Positions 11,401 through 21,254 of a DNA stretch of 64,000 nucleotides are shown in pieces. The position numbers and the translations under genes were made by a program. Each line of letters opens with the position of its first letter. Position 1 is the first letter of the stretch. Source of the DNA: Apium graveolens (Eukaryota; Streptophyta; Magnoliopsida; Apiales; Apiaceae); assembly GCF_009905375.1 (NCBI RefSeq), contig NC_133657.1, positions 42,822,677 through 42,886,676 of the forward strand, given 5' to 3'. Below the pieces are notes generated by a model, which made no database searches, was not told the DNA's origin, and saw only the letters and a list, made by a program, of their open reading frames with translations.

Positions 11401-13502
11401 GTATTTGTAATAACCCCAATTTTTGGAAATTTCTGAAACCCTTATGAATAGTGTTTTTGCTGAATGAGAAAACTGTTCATGCCACGCTATGTAGGGGTTC
11501 TGTTATTGATCTTATGGGATATTATTAGTACTCTATGTAGTATATAAGTGTATGTAAAGATCGTCAGAATCCAATTCCGAACACTTTGGTTTTTCCCGGA
11601 AATCCACAAGATACGGAGAGAATTGAGTATAAGGTAACAGGATAAAAAGGATTTAAATTAAAGGATTATAATAGAGGATCATAAAAAGGAATATAATGTA
11701 TTGAGAAAGGTTAAGGGAACCTAAGTAATAAGATCCCGGGTATGATCCTTCAAACGATAAACGAGAACGAAAGTTAAGCAAACCGTATAACAGATCAGCG
11801 GTCATTAGGCAAATGATTAGGAAGTTAATCAAAGGGATTAGGGGGAATGATGGCATCCAACCAATAGAAAGAGGACAAGGAAGGGAGGATGACATCATGA
11901 GGATGACATAAGCATGATATGGGAAGGAAGGAGGTGTGGTGGCTTTGTAACCACACAAATCCAAGGGCAAGAAGGTAATTGACTAAAGCAAGCACAAAAA
12001 CCAATCAACCAAGCCAAGTAAAATCATTTTCATCAAAAATCAAAAGCAACCAAGGCTTTGTTCTTCATTGCTCACGGCTTTTCACTATTCAAAAGGCAAG
12101 AGAAATTCAAAATCCAAGATCCAAGCTTCCTAAATTGGTAAGATAATTCCCTAATCATCTTCATGCTTAGTTAGGACTATATCATGAGTTTAAGCCATTA
12201 ATTCCTTCTCAATCTTCTTCATTTAATCAAAGAAGAAGACAATGAATAGTGTTTTCAAGTTTTTAACTTGAACTTTTTCTTGTTTTCTTGAAGATCCAAG
12301 CATTCTTAAGACTTCTCAAAGCTTCTTAAGGCTTCCTAGCTCCACCCACCACTTCAAGGAAGGTATACCATCTCCAAACCCTAGATTCCTATATATTATA
12401 AGATGATTTTGATTAGTGGGTTGATATTGTAGTTTGTTGTTATGATTTAGAGTTTGGGATTTGGAATGGTAGTGAAATGGAATGGTAATTGTTGTGGTTT
12501 TGATTTAAAGGAACTTAAGTATGATTAAAGTTAAGTTTAGGCATAAGTATGAATGATTAAATTGAATTGGTTGGGGTTGTTATGATGTGATAAGGATGGA
12601 TGTTGGTTGTATGTTGGATTTGAGGTTGGTTTGTGGTTGGTTTTGTATGGTTTAAAATTGGGAAATCGCGTAAACATAGCCGTCGTAACGTCCGATTTTC
12701 TTTGGACTGTTTTTGTGCATAGCATTATGACCCGAGAACCCCCTGCTAGATTATGACCACTGCCATGTTTAGATAGCTCATGTTACGAGCTTCGTTTTGA
12801 TATGTAGTTCGTTCGATTCCGATGCACGGTTTAGGAGAAACGACCGTTTCAAGTAACGGCGTTTCGCGAACGAAACTTTTTCCCTCGCCTTACTTTGAAA
12901 CATAGGTTAGAGACCAAAAAGGGTTAATTAATGTATGAAACATTTATGGTAAGTGTGTTAGGCAGTTGGTAAGACACTCGCGAAGGAATCGCTTTAAAAC
13001 TCGTAAAGGTTAAATTATTAAAAATGGTGGAGCTGAGGGTACCCGAGTGACTTAAGCAAATCAGTGAGCGCAAAACAAGCGTTAGAGTCTAAGTTAGTTA
13101 AAGTATAGATTTACAAGTGATTTTGGTTTAATTCCAACTTACTTGTTGTTTATAGGTTATCAGACTCGTCCCGAGCCTTTCTCACCCCCAAGTCGCTCAG
13201 GCAAGTATTCTATCCGTTATACTGTTGTTGTGATGTATACATTTGTATATGCATGATCTTGCGATAAATGCATATTGGTTAATTAGCAAATGTTGCGATA
13301 TATTGAAGCATGCTGATATGGTATATATATATGCATGCCTGTCTCATATTCTTGAGTTATATATCTGTTGGTTTAGTTGATAATACCTATGCTAGAGGAT
13401 AGCGGTAACTTGCATATACCCTTAGTATAGGGACCCAAAGGTGAAAATATTTTCTAAAACCGGGAGTCGAGGATCCCGAGTAGATTTTTGTATATATGGA
13501 TA

Positions 13503-13505
13503 TGG

Positions 13506-13537
<32 letters not shown>

Positions 13538-13545
13538 ATATGGTT
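13503..13545. repeat. (TA)n microsatellite in LTR N
   Basis: Runs of alternating TA broken by single bases. The corresponding tracts in the B LTRs (about 53728-53750 and 63642-63675) have different lengths. Confidence 0.9.
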
Positions 13546-13599
13546 ATAGTTTTTCCAAACTATTAATCGAATAAGGTTTATTCGATAACTTTAAACTTT

Positions 13600-13825
13600 A
13601 TTTTATTATTGAATATTATTTCGAATATTATTCGAAGGCGTATGACTCCTTTTGTTTATTTATCTGAATATTACTTGAATATTCATCGGAGGGCTTATGA
13701 CTCTTTTATATTATTTATTGAATATTATTTGAATATTCATTCGAAGGCTTATGGCTCAATTTATATTATTTAATGAATATTATTTGAATATTCATTTGAG
13801 GATCTATGACTCCGATTATTTGTCG
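13600..13825. repeat. Minisatellite of about 60 bp, four imperfect units, in LTR N
   Basis: Each unit contains GAATATTATTTGAATATTCA followed by a G-rich GAAGGCTTATGACTC-like part. The B LTRs carry about two units at the equivalent place (about 53575-53670 and 63485-63590). Confidence 0.8.
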
Positions 13826-15551
13826 AGGTATATTCTTTATTTTATTAAAGAATAAGGTGTCAATAATCAAACTTATTTTCGATTATTCATATAAAGATAG
13901 TACTTTCAGATAAGTATATCTTTGGTTATTTAATACTCATTTCAAGTATAAGTTTTAATACTTCTACTTCAATTATTTTTATAAAGATTATTCTTTATGG
14001 GAATATTATTTAAATAATAATATTCAGTCATTTTCTAAATATTCTGGGGACTGATTTACTTCATTAAATCAGTTTTACTCCAAACACTCTTTAAAGTGTT
14101 TTCGAGTCTTTAAAATGATTTTCAAAAGTTAGAGCGGATCCCAAAACTATTTTTATATTTAAGATCTTCCTTTTAAAAAGGGGATTTAAATACTCGCTCA
14201 AAACATGGGGGATCCGGTTCGGTGGTGTGTTTTATATTCGCAACAAGGTTGCTGTCTTGGTAAAAGAGTTTTTGATTACTTACCCAATATTCGGGAAGTA
14301 AAATTCTTGGAACAAGTTAATCCATTAACAGGCATCGCCTGGGAAATATCGGTGAGTTTTCCTTTCCAACTAGATACGACTTCTTGGTGGAGCCGTATCA
14401 ACAAGTTTCTACTTGGGGAAAGGGGGAAACGAGCTTTACGTTTCAGAGTCATGGATTTCATCTGAACTAGGAGTGGCGTAAGTGGTCGAGTAGCGCCGGC
14501 CCAGCCTTATTATATTGGCCCAAATGGCCTGGAAGTTCCGCTAAGGCGGTCCATTCCTTAGGAGTTCAGTGTTCGGTTGACAAGTAAATCCGACAGGTTC
14601 TCCTCTACATGTAGAAAATGGTGGGGTTGTACTACTACGACTGATCATCGTAAGTGGTCTTCCTGGCGCGGTAAACTCCCGTAATGAGTTCATCATCCAT
14701 TTGGATAATTCTGCAACACTACCCGTAACATTTCGATCGAAAGGCTACTAATGGGTGGTTGCCGAAGCATTGACAGGGTCAAACATTTTTATTGGTGTAT
14801 CCATTGAATGAAGTATCTCGTAACTTCATCTCTTTTTAAAATATTTCAAAGATCAAATATTTTCAAGTTTTATTTGTGGTCTCATCTATGGGATGACCTC
14901 GTGAATTTTATTATACTTTGAACAGTGGTAGTTCAAGTAGCTTTATAAATGATATAAGTATAGTGAAGTATTTGGTAACTTCATCCCTTGTTTTAAAACT
15001 TATATCCAGTAAGTAATTACCTTACTCACGATAAAGATTCTAGTAAGTATCCATTTAGATACTTATATTATTGTTATCACTATGTATTATCTTGCGAGCT
15101 GTAAGGCTCACTCTTGCTTTATTTCTTCATCACACAACAACAGTTAGGAAGGATGGCCAGACTCCAGCAGACCCAGCGCAAGCGCGTGGGAAGCGTCCCT
15201 CGTCTTCCGGATGATGTCGTAGCTGTTATAGCTGCAGAGGTAGATCTATTGTAGATCAGACCATCTACTTTTGAGAATCAATTATGTATAATTATAACTT
15301 GTGGCAGATAATGGCAATTAACTGTAAATTTATCAAGTAATCGTTTTGGGTTGTAATAACTTTTAAATTGTGGATTCAAAGACTTGTACTTATTTGAATT
15401 TCATCTCTGAGACTATAACGGGTTGTGGTGTGTGTTAGTGTGGGGTCACAGCATAAGGTTGTTTATTATTAATTAAGTGAAGTGTTATTGTGGAAAGAAA
15501 GACCGTGACGACCCGGATCCCCGACCCCGGATCTGGGGGTGTTACAGTATT

Positions 15552-16397
15552 TGACTTAGATATCATGGTTTTCCCTTTGGAGTAGCTTTTCCTCCTAGCT
15601 TTCTCCTTTGGCTTCTCTTCAACTTTAAGTGCAACTGGTCTAGATTTTGATTTTTTCCTCTTGCTCCTTTGCTCCATCTCTAGTTCATGAGTTTTCAGAA
15701 CTCCATAGATCTCATCTAGAGGTGTGATGTTGAATTGATTGTTATCTCTGATCGATGTGACTTTAAAGTCCCACTTTTCAGGAAGAGCAAGTAGGAACTT
15801 CAAGTTTGAGTCTTCAAAATCATGTTCTTTATTGACAAGGGATAAGTCATTCAACAACTTCTGAAATCTGTCATAGATCTCAGTTAGGGATTCATTATCC
15901 CTTGAGTCAAAGTGCTCGTATTCTTGAGTAAGCACTCTCCTCCTATTTTTCTTGATAGCAGTTGTACCTTGACATTTTACTTCTAAAGCATCTTATATCT
16001 CTTTTTCCGTTTTACATCCAATGACTCTGTTGGACATAACACTATCAAGACTATTGTGCAGAATATGTCAAACCTTAGCATCCTGCATGATTGACGAGAT
16101 GTCTTCAGGAGTGTAGTCCTTCATATCATTGTCTATCATCTTCTCTAGTTCTCTTGCAACTGAAACATCTACCTTCATTGGTTTATGAGGACCATCATAG
16201 ATCATGCTTAAGTATTCAGGATCTGTGGCTTCCAAACACATGGCCATCCTGACTTTCCAGATTGGATATTCATGTGCTTTCAGGATGGGCACCTTGATTG
16301 CTTCATACCTACTCATGTTGCTGCTTATCTGTGATGTGGCTAGGGGTAGTGGCTTCGGATATAGATTCTGTGTTTCTTCTTCTCCTTTGTCTAACAT
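15552..16397 (-). pseudogene. gag: Element C gag, proximal half
   Basis: Starts at ATG 16397 (reverse). The copia Gag N-terminal region contains VPILKAHEYPIWKVRM; the frame 15435-15935 carries the UBN2-type segment (LTEIYDRFQKLLNDLSLV, LPEKWDF, LDEIYGVLKTHE). A TGA (probably from Trp) near 16065 and a TAA near 15995 interrupt it. The last codons of the 15435-15935 frame are LTR N sequence, not gag. Confidence 0.88.
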
Positions 16398-16443
16398 GGT
16401 TGATCAATCTTCATATCTTAAACTGTTTGTGCGTTAACAGCAA

Positions 16444-16455
16444 GCTCTGATACCA
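16444..16455 (-). other. Primer binding site, element C
   Basis: The reverse complement is TGGTATCAGAGC, an exact match to the initiator-Met tRNA complement, two bases from the LTR. Confidence 0.93.
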
Positions 16456-16457
16456 AT

Positions 16458-16985
16458 TGTTAGGCCATTAATCAACTGTAGAGGGGGGAGGGTGAATACA
16501 GTTAATACGATCAATTAGACAAAGCTTCAACATAATCAAACAGTTTTTATATAAATCTTATAAAAACTTATTACACAAGTACTCTCTCGAAAGGATGAAT
16601 AAATATCCTTGAGAGCTGCTAGGTTATGCGAAAGATATAACAATATCGTAATGCATATAGCATGAACCTAAACTATACTTTTATAGAGCACAACTACCAA
16701 TATATAAGGAATCCTATTCTATTAACAACAAGGAAACCTATACAATTGCATCTGAAATAAAATCATCCACCGCCTTGAAATTCATGTTTCCTTTTCCTCT
16801 TCAAAGATCAACTGATGTGTCAAATACTGATCTCATCATTCGTTGATATCATCATCCATCGAATATCAACATCCGTCGATATCTTCATCCATTGATGCTT
16901 CTATTCATTATCCGTCGATGCTTGTAAACATCATCCGTTGATGCTTCTGATAGTTTCTATTTGATATCATCAATTGCTCCTAACA
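16458..16985 (-). repeat. Element C 5' LTR (528 bp) with a short-motif array
   Basis: Bounded by TGTTAGG and CCTAACA, a perfect terminal inverted repeat. From about 16830 to 16970 it holds repeated degenerate copies of ATCCGTCGATGC (ATCCGTTGATGC, ATCCATTGATGC, ATCCGTCGATAT). Confidence 0.9.
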
Positions 16986-17085
16986 GGGTTAGATATAGTG
17001 TTGCATAATTGTTATACATGTTTGTATTGTATTGGAGATTAGCAAGTAACCCCCGGATCTAACCCCATATTTGGTGGGCGTTACA
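16986..17085 (+). repeat. M: last 100 bp of a gypsy-type LTR
   Basis: Ends CCCCGGATCTAACCCC...GGGCGTTACA (17052-17085), the LTR terminus signature of the other gypsy families here. Element C appears to have inserted into it; the rest would be beyond C, outside the window. It interrupts copia element D/L at 17086. Confidence 0.65.
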
Positions 17086-18341
17086 TTAGTTCTCAGACTG
17101 TAGACTCTATATAATTTTTCAACAACATATCCAATAAAGATACACTCATCAGCTTTTACATCAATTTTTTCATGTTGGTCAGCTTGATTCCTTAGAATAT
17201 AGCATTTGCATCCAAAAACATGAAGAAAGTTCAGTGTTGGCTTCCTTTTCTTGAACAATTGATAATGAGTCATGCCTCTGTCTTGATTGATCAAAGAAAT
17301 ATTCTGAGTGTAACATGCAGTGTTAACAGCCTCAGCCCAAAAATAGGTTGGTAACTTTGATTCTTCTAGCATAGTTCTTGAAACATTAATCAATGATCTG
17401 TTCTTTCTCCAAACCACTCCATTTTATTGTGTTATCCTTGGAGCTGAGAACTCATGCATGATTCAATTTTCTCCACAGAACAACCGCATAGTAGAATTCT
17501 TGAACTCAGTTCTAATGTCACTCGTGATTCTTCTAACTTTGAGATCAGGATGACTGTTGACTTGCCTGATGTGATTGATGATGATTTCACTTGCTTCATC
17601 CTTTGACCCAAGAAAATATGTCCATGAGAATTTGGAAAAATCATCTACAATCACTAGGCAATACCTCTTCTTGTAAATTGACAATACATTGACTGGTTCA
17701 AATAAATCCATGTGCAGTAGTTGTAATGGTTCATCAATTATTGTTTCAAGCTTCTTTTAAATGATGCCTTCATTTACTTTCCTTTCTGACAAGAATCACA
17801 TAGTCCATCATTCAAAAGTGAACTTGAGGAATTCCTCTAACAAGGTCTTTCCTGACCAATTCATTCATTATCTTGAAATTCAAATGAGATAGCTTCTTGT
17901 GCCATAGCCAACTTTCATCTTGACTTGATTTTCTGAGAAGACAAGTAATTGAATATACATTTGTGGAGTTAAAGTCAGCTAAAAATACATTTTCTTTTCT
18001 TATTCCATTAAGGACCATTTTTTTCCTATTTTGCAAGTGACAACACAGGCTTCAAAATTAAAGATCACTGAGTTGCCTTTATCATATAATTGGCTAACAC
18101 TCAAAAGATTGTGTTTGAGTCCATCAATTAGTGCTACCTTATCAATGATGACATTCCCTTTTGAAATTAAGCCATATCCCATAGTATATCCTTTGTTGTC
18201 ATCTCCAAAGGTAATGCTAGGACCAACTCTTTTCTTAAACTCCGTGAGCAGGGTAGAATCTGCAGTCATATGCCTTGAGCATCCAATATCCAAACACCAT
18301 AGATTCTTTCTGTTTCCCTGCACACATCAAAACTAATTCAA
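17086..18341 (-). pseudogene. pol: Copia element D/L pol part: protease and integrase (broken)
   Basis: Minus-strand reading from right to left: protease region (GNRKNLWCLDIGCSRHMT, where the active-site Asp-Ser-Gly reads DIG), the pre-integrase domain (LWHKKLSHLN), then the integrase core with VDDFSKFSWTYF and SDIRTEF (normally SDNGTEF), and FWAEAVNTACY/FGCKCY. Several frameshifts split it into frames 18000-18323, 17812-18036, 17463-17711 and 16989-17417. It ends at the M junction (17086). The gag half of the same element is at 44654-47022, separated by insertion of element E. Confidence 0.87.
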
Positions 18342-18401
18342 GTTAATTTTGGTAACAAAAATTCCTTGTTCCTTCTGATGAGGATCAAGGAATGAATATG
18401 T
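18342..18401 (-). other. Gag-pol junction remnant of copia D/L next to element E
   Basis: Translates on the minus strand with stops just before the protease. I see no clear target-site duplication matching the other side of E (44654 onward), so one flank has probably changed. Confidence 0.5.
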
Positions 18402-19020
18402 TAATGTGGATTTGGTTATGTATGTTTGTGGTGATGTTCAATTGGAGAGGATGCAAACATGGGTTATAAAGCTTACATGGACAAAAAGGAATAAAGGAGT
18501 GATGCATGAAGTTGGACAAGTAGCTGATTATTATATAATTATTAATTAAAATTTTGCTTGCAAGTTTTACCTTTCACTTGAAAGGGTTTTTCTTGTTTTA
18601 AGCACTTACGATTTTATTTTCCTATTTGGATTTGGATTTTGTCTTTTTTCTATTCAGGTTTGGTTTTTAAATTTGTTTCCTGGAAGGATTTAGATATTGG
18701 TTAATTCAAGCTGATATTGAATTTCTCTTGGAATCCTATTGGATTTGGGTTATTGTCTAAGACTATAAATACCCTCTCATGTAATCTTTTAAGACTGATA
18801 ATGGATGATATAAAACTTTTGTTTTGAGATAAACTATGAATAGTTTTTTTTTCCTCTAAACTTCAATTACTGGATTGTTTTGAAGGTTAGATTCAAATTA
18901 CTTAGTTTCTGGATTGATCTAAGCAATTTGAGATTCAAAGTTCACGTTTCTGGATTGATCGTGTTCTTTTGAAATATCATTTTCTTCTTCTTTTCCTTCT
19001 TTGTGGAGAGATCCACATCA
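18402..19020 (+). repeat. Element E 5' LTR (about 620 bp)
   Basis: The right end ATCCACATCA directly precedes the primer site; the left end is set at TAATGTGGAT, the inverted complement of the right end with one change. A TATA box is at 18764-18771. The left border is less certain than the right. Confidence 0.75.
18764..18771 (+). promoter_or_regulatory. TATA box of element E LTR
   Basis: TATAAATA in a CTATAAATACC context within the LTR, about 250 bp before the LTR end, a typical U3/R position. Confidence 0.6.
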
Positions 19021-19023
19021 ATT

Positions 19024-19036
19024 TGGTATCAAGAGC
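19024..19036 (+). other. Primer binding site, element E
   Basis: TGGTATCAAGAGC, four bases after the LTR; it matches the initiator-Met complement except for one inserted A. Confidence 0.75.
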
Positions 19037-19194
19037 CAAGGTTTTTTCTCTAATTTCTTAATTGTTGGGAGATCTAGGTTCCAATTTTTTTTACTATTTA
19101 CGAGTTACTGTCCACAGGTTACTATTCACGAGGTACTGTTCATCAGCATTGTTCACATGCACTGTTCACAGACACTATTCATCGGCACTGTTAC

Positions 19195-20220
19195 TGTTAA
19201 TCAGCACCGTTCACCATTTTTTGTGTTTTTTCTTATGTATTCGGATGAATTGCTCAGAAAATTACTTGTAAAAATTGGATAACATTGATAAACATACTCA
19301 AAACTTGCTAATTCAATCGAATCAAGGTTTGATGCATTGGGAAATTTTTTAATTAAGGTGAAAGATAGTGATGAAGTTTATGATCCCGGTATAGAGCTTG
19401 GTTATTTTACAGGTTTGGGGAGCATAGATGATTTTGTTGAAAGGGTTACACAAGTTGACAAGATTTATGCTTATACGGGTTGGACTAAGATGAAAATATT
19501 CAAGTTTGCAGTGTTTCAACTTACAAAGGAAGCAGGCTTGTGGTTTGATAATTTAAGCGCAAAAAGAGTTAGATCTGGAAAAGAAAAGATTATGACTTGG
19601 ACATCTTTGAAGAAGAAACTTCGTGCATAATATATTCCTTTGGATTATGAATTAGAATGTATAATGAATATGACATCCCTCTCTCAAGGTACTATGAGTG
19701 TTAATCGACACTGTTACTGTTAATCGACACTATTCACCAGATTTTTTTTATGTTTTTTCTTATGTATTCAGATGAATTGCTCAGAAAATTACTTGTAAAA
19801 TTAGATAAGATTGATAAACGTATCAAAACTTGCTAATTCAACTGAATCAAGGTTTAATGCATTGGGAAAATTTTTAATTAAGGTGAAAGATGATGATGAA
19901 GTTTATGATCCCAACATAGAGCTTGGTTATTTTACAATTTTGGGGAGCATAGATGATTTTGTTGAATGGGTTACACAAGTCGACAAAATTTATGCTTATA
20001 TGGGTTGGACTAAGATGAAAATATTCAAGTTTGCAGTGCTTAAACTTACAAAGGAAGCAGGCTTGTGGTTTGATAATCTAAGCACAAAAAGAGTTAGATC
20101 TGGAAAAGAAAAGATTATGACTTGGACATCTTTGAAGAAGAAACTTCATGCATAATATATTCCTTTGGATTATGAATTAGAATGTATAATGAAGATGACA
20201 TCCCTCTCTCAAGGTACTAT
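19195..20220 (+). repeat. Tandem duplication of the start of E gag (period about 525 bp)
   Basis: About 19195-19700 and 19718-20220 are near-identical copies of the leader and first part of gag. The junction sits where ACTATGAGTGTT of copy 1 meets a GTTAATCGACACTGTT leader; in copy 2 the same ACTATGAGTGTT runs on into gag. Confidence 0.92.
19262..19712 (+). pseudogene. gag: Element E gag, duplicated partial copy 1
   Basis: Encodes FLIKVKDSDEVYDPGIELGY, a DKIYAYTGWTKMK segment and the retrotransposon-gag box ending WFDNLSAKRVRSGKEKIMTW. It ends at a TAA (19628-19630) followed by in-frame gag residues and then the duplication junction. Copy 2 carries the same TAA, so the stop is older than the duplication. 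Confidence 0.85.
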
Positions 20221-20791
20221 GAGTGTTTCTGAGTATACTTCTGAATTTTATAGATTGCGCCTTTTTTGTGACTTGGAGGACATGGAAATAATGAAAATTG
20301 GAAGATTAATTCATGGATTGAATTTGCCTATTTATCAAAAGGTTAAATCAAATCCATATATCTTGTTTAATGATGTATGCAATCTTGCTTTGGAATTTGA
20401 ATCTTTTCAACAAGACGAGAAATTGAATTCTTCCCTTCAGGAGTTTACTCTTTCTGAAGAAATTAAAGAAGAAGACTTTTTCAGTGTGAAGAATGTTGCG
20501 GATCTTGTTGTTGATTACCAAGTGTTACGTGTGGCGACTATATCAAGTTTCAATGAAAAGGATGAACCGATTACAAAAGAAGCTATAATAGAGAAGCATG
20601 AAGAAGGAAAGTCAGATGATGATAAAGTCTTGGTTGTTGAAGAAAATCAAATAGATACATCTCTTAAACTTGTGAACCGTGACATGGCTGAAGAGAAAGT
20701 GGTACTAGAGGATATGTTCCAAACTAAAGAGGTTGTGTACAAGGAAAATAACATCATCATCGTGGAACACATTAATTTTCTGAGGGTAGAG
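19811..20791 (+). pseudogene. gag: Element E gag, copy 2 and continuation (one stop)
   Basis: One frame from 19811 to the G insertion, interrupted only by TAA at 20153-20155. The retrotransposon gag domain spans about residues 20-200 (WFDNL, LSQGTMSVSEYTSEFYRLRL, LIHGLNLPIYQ). The downstream part is Glu- and Lys-rich without a recognised motif. No zinc knuckle is reached before copia element G begins at 20792; the last 20 codons of the apparent frame are G LTR sequence. The product would be a structural Gag; clade within Ty3/gypsy not settled. Confidence 0.82.
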
Positions 20792-21254
20792 TGTTGTGCA
20801 AGACCTTCCTGTACTATAACAAGACTAAGTCAAATTGACAGCCCTAAGTAAGTTGTATGATAAAATAATTTTACATGTTGTATTGTATTACTTGGGTCTG
20901 TAAAAGTGTCAATAGATTAGACTGAAGTATTTTTTTGTAAACAGTCTAAAGCCTAAGAATAAACTCTGGAAGAAGATCATGAAGATCATGCCTCAGAGAT
21001 ATTGTGAAGAAGCTTGGAGTGGAATAAATCTGTTTTAGGAAAAACATTTTAAGTCAAGATACCTACAAGTTACATATCAAGTGATATAGAGAAGTCATTC
21101 GAGAACTCCAGAATGCCTTATCGAGAAGTCAAGAACTACTTATCAAGAAATATCAGAGATATCGACAAGCCAAATGAGAATGTGAAGATTGGAGATATCG
21201 ATAAGTCATTCATGCATTCGAGAACTCAAAGATATCGACAAGCCAAAGTAAAGA
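20792..21254 (+). repeat. Element G 5' LTR, left part
   Basis: Begins TGTTGTGCAAGA. From about 21085 it carries repeated TATCGACAAGYC/TATCGAGAAGTC and TTCGAGAACTC motifs, which continue on the other side of H. Together with 33947-34711 the LTR is about 1.23 kb. Confidence 0.82.

Larger units (their letters stand above)
11406..15546 (+). mobile_element. Solo LTR N (4.1 kb), same family as element B
   Basis: Begins TGTAATAACC and ends GGGGGTGTTACA, flanked by perfect 5-bp duplications GTATT (11401-11405 and 15547-15551), with no internal region: the product of recombination between two LTRs. It is the same family as the LTRs of element B read on the opposite strand. It sits inside the gag of copia element C. 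Longer than the 3.74-kb B LTR, partly because of extra minisatellite units and a segment deleted in the left B LTR. Confidence 0.95.
10250..16985 (-). mobile_element. Element C: Ty1/copia remnant, interrupted by A and by solo LTR N
   Basis: On the minus strand: 5' LTR (16458-16985), primer site (16444-16455), gag up to solo LTR N, gag again from 11405 down to 10250, where element A cuts it. Removing N and one copy of its duplication rejoins gag. Pol and the 3' LTR would lie left of A, outside the window. Confidence 0.88.

Noticed and set aside
21085..21250. Spaced short repeats that superficially resemble an array with spacers
   Set aside because: Repeats are degenerate and irregularly spaced, in a plant LTR; not a CRISPR array.
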